Shown: positions 15,061 to 20,338 of the stretch, piece by piece
How positions within the stretch are numbered: the stretch's first letter is position 1
Layout of the letters: each line of letters starts with the position of its first letter
IMG/VR virus record: IMGVR_UViG_3300046810_000121
Span: 1 to 20,338 of that record
Strand: one strand, 5' to 3'
From: a virus
DNA: 20,338 nucleotides
Notes under the pieces: generated by a model
The model's input: the letters and a program-made list of their open reading frames with translations, nothing else
What the model was told of the DNA's origin: nothing
The model's database searches: none
Made by a program: the position numbers and the translations under genes

Positions 15061-15383
15061 GTAATTATGGAATGAGGATCTGGGGCGCCGACGGTGCGCT
15101 TCAGATCGACGAGAACTCGTTCACGATCCGCGTCGCGCTTTCAACACTTGTGACTTTCGCGTTAGGGGCGTCGAAGGGAAGTCAGGATTTTGCAGTACCT
15201 GGCGTAGGTCCCGGAAATGGTACCGCTATTGTGGTTCCGACTGGTGCATACAGCGCTTCTCAAATGCAGTTTGAAACCGAAATGCTAGACGGTGTCGCTC
15301 GCGTCTATAACCACACGCGTACCTTTGCGGCGAGCACTACCTCGTCCGGAACCATGCGGCTGATTGTGATGAGGTGGAGCTGA
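15057..15383 (+). CDS. Tail tip-associated protein with YGMRxW module, 108 aa
   Basis: ATG 15057 overlaps the gpJ stop (ATGA). The protein opens with NYGMRIWGADGALQIDE, the pattern of small DUF6453-type proteins found after gpJ in pseudomonad phages ('Y-G-x-x-x-x-x-x-x-G-x-L-x-x-D'). The rest is beta-rich with no signal or membrane segment. The next gene repeats the same opening twice, so this looks like one unit of a duplicated family. A role at the tail tip or in receptor binding is likely from position, but no activity can be assigned. Confidence 0.8.
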   Translation: MSNYGMRIWGADGALQIDENSFTIRVALSTLVTFALGASKGSQDFAVPGVGPGNGTAIVVPTGAYSASQMQFETEMLDGVARVYNHTRTFAASTTSSGTMRLIVMRWS

Positions 15384-16066
15384 TGACGTATGGCGTTCAG
15401 TTCATCAATAACAACAATGTCGTAACCCTCGATTCTGAGTTCGCTCGTTTGATGGTGATCTCATCCGGCCGATTCGCTCCCACAGGAGAGGATTCGGGGA
15501 TGGGCTCAACGACTTATTTCGCCAGACCGGTGACTTCGCAAGAGCCGCCACTGGTGTTTGTTCGTCCCGATACGGTGGGAGGCGTAGCAGGTCTTTGCCA
15601 AATGCGCCTGATCGGTTCTGCCGGCAATTGGACCGGCTTTTACGTCAGAGCCTACAACGCGACAACGGCGCCGCCGAATGGAAAGTACTTCGTTGCCGCG
15701 TTTGGGGCGCAACCGGTGGCCCAGTACGGCATGAGGTTATGGGATGGCTCCGGAACGCTGCTATTCGATTCGGGGACGTCCTGTGCAACCTTCACTCGGT
15801 CGTTCCAAAACTGGACTTACGTCAGGGATGACAAGACTGACCAAGGCTTGACGCGGATCTATTACACAGTGCCGTTCAACTTCCCGCAGAACGAATTCAT
15901 GCTGCTGAACAGCTTCGGCATGCCCATGACGTCCGGCAGCGGGATCCCGCGCGACCTTTATTGTTGGTGGGATTTTCCCAACAACACGCTCTACGCAATC
16001 ACTGTCGCAGCAGCAAACCCGATCGCCTTTTTCCTCCCGGCGGTATTCGCAAAACTCGCTGTTTAA
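15383..16066 (+). CDS. Tail tip-associated protein with two YG-module repeats, 227 aa
   Basis: ATG 15383 overlaps the previous stop (TGATG). A GTG at 15374 is in frame but would sit inside the upstream gene. The protein has two halves that begin alike: TYGVQFINNNNVVTLDSEF at the N-terminus and QYGMRLWDGSGTLLFDSG at about residue 114. Each half is then beta-rich, with aromatic segments such as GNWTGFYVRAYNA and DLYCWWDFPNNTLYAIT. The second repeat is closest to the opening of the preceding 108-residue protein, suggesting tandem duplication and divergence. It probably belongs to the DUF6453-like tip proteins. Confidence 0.8.
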   Translation: MTYGVQFINNNNVVTLDSEFARLMVISSGRFAPTGEDSGMGSTTYFARPVTSQEPPLVFVRPDTVGGVAGLCQMRLIGSAGNWTGFYVRAYNATTAPPNGKYFVAAFGAQPVAQYGMRLWDGSGTLLFDSGTSCATFTRSFQNWTYVRDDKTDQGLTRIYYTVPFNFPQNEFMLLNSFGMPMTSGSGIPRDLYCWWDFPNNTLYAITVAAANPIAFFLPAVFAKLAV

Positions 16067-16090
16067 ACGAAATCTGAATAGGAAGTTGCC

Positions 16091-17092
16091 ATGCCCTGGT
16101 ACAAATCAGGAACGGTTTCTGTCACCCAAAATTCCAACGCGGTCATCGGTACCGGCACGGCATTCATTGCCAACGCCCGCGTCGGCGATGCTTTCCGTGG
16201 CCCGGACGGCGGTTGGTACGAAGTGACCAACATTGCCAGCGATACCGCTCTGTCAATCGCACCGATCTATCAAGGCGCAAGCAATGCAAGCGGCGCATAT
16301 GCGCTGGCGCCGATGCAAGGCTACGTCAAAGATTCGGCCGACGCTCTTCGGGCGCTCGTTAACCAGTTCGGTGGCGTGCTGGCTGTTCTCGGTCAAACAC
16401 CAACAACTGCTGGGGTTCGCGCAGCTCTCAACCTGACCAATACAGACGGCCTTCCCGAGGGGGCGACCAACAAGTACATGACCGCCTCAGGTGTTCGGGC
16501 GATCACCTTGAGTGGAATCGATGTGGTAACGCCAGGCGCCGTTGCTTCGACGGACAGCATTCTTCTGGCGCTCGGCAAGCTCCAGGCAACAAAAGCCGAC
16601 CTGTCCGGAACGAACAAAACCGTATCGATCGCGCAGGGCGGAACTGGTGCCGCGACGGTGGTGGATGCGCGCACCGCCCTTGGCCTTAAAAAGGCGGCAC
16701 TCGCGGATATCGTAGGCACGGTAAGCCAGTCTTCAGGCGTGCCAACAGGCTCGATTATTGAGCCGGGTACGACAGCCAACGGCACATTCACAAAGTTCGC
16801 AGACGGCACGATGATCTGTCGCTCGTCGACCGTTTACGCATCTACCAGCATCCTTGCGGTCGCTGGCGCGGTGTTCAATGGTTCCCCGGCACCGTCACAG
16901 GTCTATCCCGCTGCATTCGTCGGTGTTCCGGCCACCAATCAATACTTTGAGCCAAGTACCGGCCAAGTGTGGGCGGCAACTACCGGGGTCAGCACAAGCT
17001 CGCTCTGGTCTGCTGTTTACCCCTTCAGCCAGGTGCAAGTTTCCTCATTGTCATTGACGCTTCATCGCATAGCTTACGGTCGGTGGTTCTAA
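16091..17092 (+). CDS. Tail fibre protein, 333 aa
   Basis: ATG 16091 follows AGGAAG at 16080-16085. The N-terminus (MPWYKSGTVSVTQNS, AVIGTGTAFIANARVGDAF, GGWYEVTNIASD) is a virion-anchoring module common in pseudomonad phage and tailocin fibres. The middle carries the fibre-repeat motif SIAQGGTGAATVVDARTALG and the linker LPEGATNKYMTASGVRA, both typical of trimeric phage fibres. The C-terminus (about 225-333) is Ser/Thr/aromatic rich and should be the receptor-binding tip. It overlaps the next gene by one base (TAATG). Confidence 0.88.
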   Translation: MPWYKSGTVSVTQNSNAVIGTGTAFIANARVGDAFRGPDGGWYEVTNIASDTALSIAPIYQGASNASGAYALAPMQGYVKDSADALRALVNQFGGVLAVLGQTPTTAGVRAALNLTNTDGLPEGATNKYMTASGVRAITLSGIDVVTPGAVASTDSILLALGKLQATKADLSGTNKTVSIAQGGTGAATVVDARTALGLKKAALADIVGTVSQSSGVPTGSIIEPGTTANGTFTKFADGTMICRSSTVYASTSILAVAGAVFNGSPAPSQVYPAAFVGVPATNQYFEPSTGQVWAATTGVSTSSLWSAVYPFSQVQVSSLSLTLHRIAYGRWF

Positions 17093-17427
17093 TGAAAATT
17101 CATCTGTCACCAATACGCAGCGATCAGGAAATTGTCGCCACAAAATCGGGCGATTCATTGATCATCAACGGAGAACTGTTCGATTTCTCGCCCATGGGGG
17201 ATGGCGATACATTGCCGGCCGAGGCGATCAACTCCCCATGGTTTCCGGCCGATGTCGAAAAACAAGATGGCGAGCTGATCCTGACGCTACTTTTCCCGAT
17301 CCCGCGAAACTTCAGCCCTGAGCAGGCCTTTCCTGTGCCTATTGAAGGTGTTCCAGACGGCGAAATTGTTTTACCCCAGCCGCTGCCCGCCATCAACGAT
17401 CAGGAAAGCATCGAGGAGCAGTCATGA
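17092..17427 (+). CDS. Small fibre-associated hypothetical protein, 111 aa
   Basis: ATG 17092 overlaps the fibre stop. Longer frames starting at 16969 run inside the fibre gene and are less likely. The protein is acidic (many Asp/Glu), opening MKIHLSPIRSDQEIV, with strands and a proline-rich C-terminus (VLPQPLPAINDQESIEEQ). Pseudomonad phages often have such a small acidic protein directly after the fibre. A role as tail-fibre assembly factor or as a further virion protein is inferred from position. It overlaps the next gene by four bases (ATGA at 17424-17427). Confidence 0.78.
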   Translation: MKIHLSPIRSDQEIVATKSGDSLIINGELFDFSPMGDGDTLPAEAINSPWFPADVEKQDGELILTLLFPIPRNFSPEQAFPVPIEGVPDGEIVLPQPLPAINDQESIEEQS

Positions 17428-17783
17428 GTATCGACTGGACCAGGCTCATTACCAAAGCCATGAAGGACGCCGCCGCGCAGGCGGAGCAGTTGGGCTCCGC
17501 CAAAGCAGAGCTGTTCGTAAAAAACGCAAAAGCCGTCGCTCAGATCAACCGCATTCAAGACCGAATCGATACGATCGGTTTCGGCATTGATATCGGCGAG
17601 GCAACCGCAGAGGACGAAGCCGAACAGGATGCATTGCTGCTCAACCTGAAGGCGTGGAAAACGTACAAGTTCGCGCTTGGCAAGGTGACTGTGCAGCCGA
17701 CTTGGTATGCCGCACCGGTTTGGCCGGCTGAGCCTCCAACCCCCGTGATCGTCGCCGCGCCAGAGGAGTTCGGCGCCGTTTGA
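17424..17783 (+). CDS. Putative tail fibre assembly / chaperone-like protein, 119 aa
   Basis: It starts in an ATGA overlap with the preceding gene. The N-terminal two-thirds are helical, possibly coiled (AMKDAAAQAEQLGSAKAEL, VAQINRIQDRIDTIGF). The C-terminal third contains NLKAWKTYKFALGKV and a Trp/Pro-rich tail, QPTWYAAPVWPAEPPTP. The 'L-x-x-W-K-x-Y-x-x-x-L' segment followed by a W/P-rich end resembles the C-terminus of tail fibre assembly proteins (lambda Tfa type). It lacks enough of that family to be certain. It is the last structural gene before the lysis module. Confidence 0.75.
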   Translation: MSIDWTRLITKAMKDAAAQAEQLGSAKAELFVKNAKAVAQINRIQDRIDTIGFGIDIGEATAEDEAEQDALLLNLKAWKTYKFALGKVTVQPTWYAAPVWPAEPPTPVIVAAPEEFGAV

Positions 17784-17811
17784 TGAAGTGATTCAAGCCT
17801 GCATTACGCGG

Positions 17812-17837
17812 CCCGCCATCGAGCGGGTATTTTTTTG
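17812..17837 (+). terminator. Hairpin with T-run before the endolysin gene
   Basis: CCCGC (17812-17816) pairs with GCGGG (17823-17827) around CATCGA, followed by TATTTTTTTG. The GGAG of the lysin gene begins at 17841. It is the fourth element of this design in the window and could separate structural from lysis gene expression. Confidence 0.65.
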
Positions 17838-17851
17838 CCTGGAGAAAAGTG

Positions 17852-18274
17852 ATGACTGTAACCGAGAGAGACCGCGACATCCTCGCCCGCACGCTGTGGG
17901 GAGAGGCTCGCGGCGAAGGAACAGCCGGCCAGATCGCCGTGGCCTGGGCGATCCGCAACCGCGTGTTCGATGGAAAGGAGAGGTCGTGGTGGGGTGAAGG
18001 CTATGCCGGCGTCTGCCAGAAGCCCTATCAGTTCAGTTGCTGGAACAAGACCGACCCGAACTATCAGTTCCTGATCGGCGTGAAGCAGATTCCGTTTCGT
18101 GAGCTGGCGCAGTGCCGGATCGTTGCTGACCAGGTAATCGACGGAAAGGTGCAGGATCCAACCGGCGGTGCCACGCATTACTACGCCACCAGCATCAAGG
18201 CGCCGGCATGGTCGGTGAAGGCCAAGCAGACGCTCAAGCTGGGCGGACACGTCTTCTTCAAGGATGTGCCGTGA
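17852..18274 (+). CDS. SleB-type cell wall hydrolase (endolysin), 140 aa
   Basis: ATG 17852 has GGAG at 17841-17844, seven bases upstream. GTG 17849 is a less likely alternative. The protein matches the hydrolase_2/SleB family: RDILARTLWGEARGE with the probable catalytic E18, GQIAVAWAIRNRV, YQFSCWN, and the family end GGATHYYATS followed by HVFF. These enzymes cut the peptidoglycan glycan strand. There is no signal peptide, so it needs a holin to reach the wall. The stop overlaps the Rz start (TGATG at 18272-18276). Confidence 0.93.
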   Translation: MTVTERDRDILARTLWGEARGEGTAGQIAVAWAIRNRVFDGKERSWWGEGYAGVCQKPYQFSCWNKTDPNYQFLIGVKQIPFRELAQCRIVADQVIDGKVQDPTGGATHYYATSIKAPAWSVKAKQTLKLGGHVFFKDVP

Positions 18275-18777
18275 TGGTCGTTCCTTGGAAAGCGTTAGGC
18301 GTGCTGGTGTTGGTTCTCGCCGGCTTCGGCAGCGCCTGGCAGCTTCAGGACTGGCGCTACGGCAAACAGTTGGCCGAGCAATCCAGTTTGCACACTGAAG
18401 ACTTCAATCAACTCACCCAAGCTGCCGCTACAGCACAGCAGGCCGAGCAGGATAAGCGCCGAGCGCTCGAGCAGAGGCTGGCGACCAGCGAGCAAGCACA
18501 CTTCGAGAAAATGACTGATGCCCAAAAGAATCAAGATCGCCTGCGCGATCGCCTTGCCACTTCTGATCTGCGGCTGTCAGTCCTCCTCGACACGGGTTCA
18601 GCCGGTGGCTGTTCAGTGCCTGCCGCCCCCGGCGCCGGCGGCGTGGATCATGCAGTCGTACGCGCCCGACTTGACCCGGCGCATGCTCAAAGAATTGTCG
18701 CAATCACCGACACCGGCGACCGCGGACTGATCGCGCTGCAGGCTTGCCAGGCGTATGTGAAGAGTCTGCAGCAGTGA
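18274..18777 (+). CDS. Rz: i-spanin (Rz-like), 167 aa
   Basis: ATG 18274 overlaps the endolysin stop by one base. Residues about 5-23 (WKALGVLVLVLAGFGSAWQL) form an N-terminal membrane anchor. A long periplasmic coiled coil follows (LTQAAATAQQAEQDKRRALE and beyond), with conserved features of DUF2514/Rz-like spanins, and C-terminal cysteines at GGCSVPA and ALQACQAYV. A second lysis gene is embedded in the +1 frame at 18518-18730, the classic Rz/Rz1 arrangement. The protein spans the periplasm with Rz1 to fuse inner and outer membranes at lysis. Confidence 0.92.
   Translation: MVVPWKALGVLVLVLAGFGSAWQLQDWRYGKQLAEQSSLHTEDFNQLTQAAATAQQAEQDKRRALEQRLATSEQAHFEKMTDAQKNQDRLRDRLATSDLRLSVLLDTGSAGGCSVPAAPGAGGVDHAVVRARLDPAHAQRIVAITDTGDRGLIALQACQAYVKSLQQ
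18518..18730 (+). CDS. Rz1: o-spanin lipoprotein (Rz1-like), nested in Rz, 70 aa
   Basis: This gene lies wholly within Rz in another frame. The product starts MPKRIKIACAIALPLLICGC, a lipoprotein signal with lipobox LICGC and probable acylated C20. A short mature region follows with the proline-rich stretch CLPPPAPAAW, both marks of Rz1 proteins. It would sit in the outer membrane and bind the Rz C-terminus. The ATG at 18518 is the first good start; its ribosome site is weak, as is common for nested Rz1 genes. Confidence 0.9.
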   Translation: MPKRIKIACAIALPLLICGCQSSSTRVQPVAVQCLPPPAPAAWIMQSYAPDLTRRMLKELSQSPTPATAD

Positions 18778-18792
18778 TGGCGCCGCGCCATT

Positions 18793-18808
18793 CTTGCGAG
18801 GTCGCAAG
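18793..18808. promoter_or_regulatory. Palindrome CTTGCGA-GG-TCGCAAG after the spanin genes
   Basis: Two 7-base arms (18793-18799 and 18802-18808) are perfect inverted repeats separated by two bases. No T-run follows, so it is not a standard intrinsic terminator. It may be an operator-like site or part of a weak 3'-end structure. It begins 15 bases after the Rz stop. Confidence 0.3.
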
Positions 18809-18850
18809 CCGTGAACCATCATTTAGACTCGGACGGGATGAATGGTGAAC

Positions 18851-18937
18851 ATGGACAAGCAACTGGCGGGCTACTCAATTTTGATGACGATTATTTGGGT
18901 TTCAGTCGTTCTTTCCGTCATGTATTGGATGTCGTAG
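18851..18937 (+). CDS. Very small membrane protein, 28 aa
   Basis: The frame reads MDKQLAGYSILMTIIWVSVV and continues to a total of 28 residues. After a six-residue polar start it is almost wholly hydrophobic, forming one transmembrane segment. It lies between the spanins and the next small gene, in the lysis module. A GTG at 18845 is an alternative start. A competing 39-residue soluble frame at 18838-18957 overlaps it. A single-span peptide here could be a holin-like or accessory lysis factor, but its size alone does not show that. The ribosome site is poor. Confidence 0.45.
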   Translation: MDKQLAGYSILMTIIWVSVVLSVMYWMS

Positions 18938-18949
18938 TGAAGGTAATAG

Positions 18950-19189
18950 GTGGCTGAATTGGAAGGCGTAGTGCTGAGCGAGAAGATGCAGAGAGAAGCG
19001 GATCGGCTGCTGGCGCAAATTGTCCGAGCTGATTCGATGATCATCGCTGTAAAGGCGGGAGCACGAGCGGATGGCTTCGTGCTTGGGCTGGACACCGGCG
19101 GGGCTCTGCGCGCCGGCGATGCTGAAAGGCTGTACATCATTTTCGAAGCCGCACTGGTGGAGCGCCTGAAAACGCTGGCACGTAGTTAA
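18950..19189 (+). CDS. Small hypothetical protein at the end of the lysis module, 79 aa
   Basis: The start is GTG 18950, with AAGG at 18940-18943, six bases upstream. The product is soluble: a helical N-terminal half (SEKMQREADRLLAQIVRADS) followed by GLDTGGALRAGDAERLYIIF, a compact mixed pattern. I do not recognise the family. It is the last plus-strand gene of the prophage and runs convergent with the LexA-associated minus-strand gene, whose stop lies 45 bases away. Its separation from host genes suggests a late phage gene. Confidence 0.7.
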   Translation: MAELEGVVLSEKMQREADRLLAQIVRADSMIIAVKAGARADGFVLGLDTGGALRAGDAERLYIIFEAALVERLKTLARS

Positions 19190-19233
19190 TCAATGCTTTA
19201 TTGGTCAGGCCGCCAATTCCTAGCACGGCTTCT

Positions 19234-19959
19234 TCAGCGTGGACCTGCAGGAGCTAGCTTTGTCACAAACCCCTTTCCGGCGCAGGTCGAGCAGTCATCC
19301 CGCGCACTAAAGTTGTCGAGACAATCCGGGCAAATACAGAAAGCTGCCGATTCAATGTGAGGTCGCACTTTTTCAAAAGCGCGTAGATTCCGCTCCTCCT
19401 GAGCGACCTGTGCTGCATCTATAAGCGCCCGGTAAGCATCGGCATCGGATAGTGGTCGGTGCGTTACGCCAGCGATCATTCGTTCGGTCTCTACCAACTG
19501 ATATCGGCGGCCATTCATTTCCAGCACCAAGCCTGAAATCCGCCCAATTTTCCGAGAAAGATTCAGAGTCAGCCGCATACCATCAGCAGCAGAATAGACC
19601 TTGCCGTCGTAGGCGAAGGAAGCGCCGCGCGGTTCATCGCTTTCGAAGTTGAAGATTGACCGGCTGATGGTGCCCAGCAGATTCCCGTTGTCGATCTGAA
19701 CGACATCATAGGTAGAGGCGCCGCGGTAGTGCCCGGGCGAGTTCTGCAGCTCCTCGACGGCGTGCCAGTACGCGGCGTTTGCCATTTCGTTCATGTCGAA
19801 TTGCTCAAGCTGGTCGATCAGGCCCTCATCGCGAAGCGTAGCTGCCATTTCGTGGAGGGTTTCCCGATGCCCCTCTGGGTTTTGCATACGGAAGTCCTGA
19901 TCGTCGAGAGTAGCGCGCCATCGCTGGAGCCGTAGGGTTTTTGCCTGGTCGAAATTCAT
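19234..19959 (-). CDS. Probable SOS-regulated protein with C-terminal zinc ribbon, 241 aa
   Basis: ATG 19959 is chosen because a LexA box lies 22-42 bases upstream; the in-frame start at 20067 would put the box inside the coding region. A ribosome site is not obvious. The N-terminal 110 residues are helical and charged (MNFDQAKTLRLQRWRATLDD, LHEMAATLRDEGLIDQLEQF). A beta-rich middle follows (YDVVQIDNGNLLGTISRSIF, RISGLVLEMNGRRYQLV), then a helix. The C-terminus has C210-x2-C213 and C223-x2-C226 (CPDC, CSTCAGKGF), a DnaJ-like zinc ribbon. The family is not recognised, and a nucleic-acid-binding or regulatory role is only a guess. It may belong to the prophage's right end or to the host. Confidence 0.75.
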   Translation of the reverse strand: MNFDQAKTLRLQRWRATLDDQDFRMQNPEGHRETLHEMAATLRDEGLIDQLEQFDMNEMANAAYWHAVEELQNSPGHYRGASTYDVVQIDNGNLLGTISRSIFNFESDEPRGASFAYDGKVYSAADGMRLTLNLSRKIGRISGLVLEMNGRRYQLVETERMIAGVTHRPLSDADAYRALIDAAQVAQEERNLRAFEKVRPHIESAAFCICPDCLDNFSARDDCSTCAGKGFVTKLAPAGPR

Positions 19960-19981
19960 GCTGCGGGGTTCGCTGTACAAA

Positions 19982-20001
19982 TACTGTATGCGCGTACAGT
20001 A
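19982..20001. promoter_or_regulatory. LexA (SOS) box
   Basis: TACTGTATGCGCGTACAGTA contains CTG-N10-CAG, the LexA operator spacing, with near-perfect dyad symmetry and the TACTGTAT/TACAGTA flanks usual in Pseudomonas. It lies 22 bases upstream of the minus-strand zinc-ribbon gene. A possible -35 (TTACTG) overlaps the box in the minus direction. LexA cleavage after DNA damage should open this promoter. Confidence 0.85.
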
Positions 20002-20068
20002 ATCTAGGCGAGAAAGGTGGGCGAGGGTGAGGCGACGAACTGTAGCGGTGCGGCTGCTTTCGGCCATG

Positions 20069-20115
20069 AGCGGACGTTTGGAAGCGCCCGCTACCGGCCA
20101 ATAGCGGACTTTGGA
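20069..20115. repeat. Imperfect direct repeat flanking a GC-rich spacer
   Basis: AGCGGACGTTTGGA (20069-20082) recurs as AGCGGACTTTGGA (20103-20115), one base shorter. Between them is GCGCCCGCTACCGGCCAAT. The 'CCGCTA-CCGGCCAATAGCGGAC' core looks like degenerate intergenic repeats scattered through pseudomonad chromosomes. It lies between the SOS gene and the response regulator, close to the expected prophage border. Confidence 0.4.
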
Positions 20116-20154
20116 CTTATTTCACCTCAACAATACCGAATCTTCAGTGAGGCT

Positions 20155-20160
20155 TATAAT
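20155..20160 (+). promoter_or_regulatory. Possible -10 box for the response-regulator gene
   Basis: TATAAT matches the sigma-70 -10 consensus exactly and lies 52 bases before the ATG at 20212. No good -35 hexamer is seen at 16-18 bases upstream, so the promoter may be weak or activator dependent. Confidence 0.35.
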
Positions 20161-20211
20161 AAGCTCCACACATCAATCTGTAGCAGAATTGGTCGAGTCA
20201 GGAACGATGTC

Positions 20212-20338
20212 ATGAATGAGGATTACGAAAAATCTTGGCATCTGGCTGAGCCGGTAATCGTCGTTGAGGACGACTCTATACTTCGCGGCCTGATGATAGA
20301 TATTTTGTCCGAAATAGGTTTGCGCTCGCAGAGCTTTG
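20212..20338 (+). CDS. Response regulator, N-terminal receiver domain (partial)
   Basis: ATG 20212 has AGGA at 20200-20203, eight bases upstream. An ATG at 20207 meets a stop after two codons. The visible 42 residues include PVIVVEDDSILRGLMIDILS followed by EIGLRSQSF. This is the opening of a CheY-like receiver: strand one, the acidic pocket E20-D21-D22 (E-D-D), then helix one and the next strand. The phosphorylated Asp and output domain lie beyond the window. Such genes are chromosomal, so this marks host DNA to the right of the prophage. Confidence 0.85.
   Translation, partial: MNEDYEKSWHLAEPVIVVEDDSILRGLMIDILSEIGLRSQSF

Noticed and set aside
1-17783. F-type tailocin (headless, pyocin-like particle) instead of a phage
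   Set aside because: The tail genes would fit, but head-tail connector, head-closure and gp10-like genes (80-1507) precede them, which F-type tailocins do not need. The full head block lies outside the window, so this is strong but not final.
19960-20067. Longer N-terminus of the zinc-ribbon gene starting at 20067
   Set aside because: It would place the LexA box in the coding sequence, and there is no ribosome site before that ATG.
1-20338. CRISPR arrays, tRNA or rRNA genes, insertion sequences
   Set aside because: No regularly spaced repeats, no tRNA cloverleaf pattern and no transposase-like frame with terminal inverted repeats were seen on either strand.

Overview
The window holds the right-hand part of a lambda-like siphophage prophage, most likely in a Pseudomonas of the fluorescens/syringae type. 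This assignment rests on the GC-rich coding style, tail-fibre and lysis modules of the kind seen in pseudomonad prophages, a Pseudomonas-type LexA box, and a bacterial response-regulator gene that starts at the right edge. No integrase, terminase, portal or capsid gene is present; these would lie to the left.

Layout. Positions 1-1920 carry the end of the head module and the neck: a partial small protein, a head-tail connector, a head-closure protein, an HK97 gp10-like tail-completion protein and a tail terminator. Positions 1991-8537 carry the tail tube and the start of the tip, in lambda order: major tail protein (V), the tail assembly chaperones G and G-T joined by a programmed -1 frameshift on G GGA AAC, the tape measure (H), then M, L and K. 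Positions 8563-10776 interrupt that order with accessory genes between K and I. One small plus-strand ORF comes first. Then follows an AT-richer block of minus-strand genes, including a protein with an R-N-x3-H HEPN-type motif. A plus-strand lipoprotein gene ends the block. Positions 10827-17783 return to the tail: I, J (host-specificity tip protein), two related small tip proteins, a tail fibre and two small fibre-associated proteins. Positions 17852-19189 are the lysis module: a SleB-type hydrolase, the i-spanin Rz with Rz1 nested inside it, and two small ORFs. No canonical holin is seen.

Right end. On the minus strand, 19234-19959 encodes a protein with a C-terminal double-CxxC zinc ribbon. 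A near-perfect LexA box lies just upstream, so it is probably induced by DNA damage along with the prophage. A response-regulator gene that looks chromosomal begins at 20212, so the prophage/host junction probably lies between about 19190 and 20200.

Regulation. The structural genes are tightly packed, with many stop/start overlaps (ATGA, TGATG, TAATG), as expected for one late transcript. Four hairpin-plus-U-tract elements sit directly in front of the Shine-Dalgarno sequences of V, I, J and the endolysin. They look like intrinsic terminators placed inside the operon, which suggests either antitermination or a role in RNA processing or translation. The most unusual part is the 8.75-10.8 kb accessory cassette, whose HEPN-motif protein and lipoprotein are candidates for defence or superinfection exclusion by the lysogen. 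That role is inferred, not shown.
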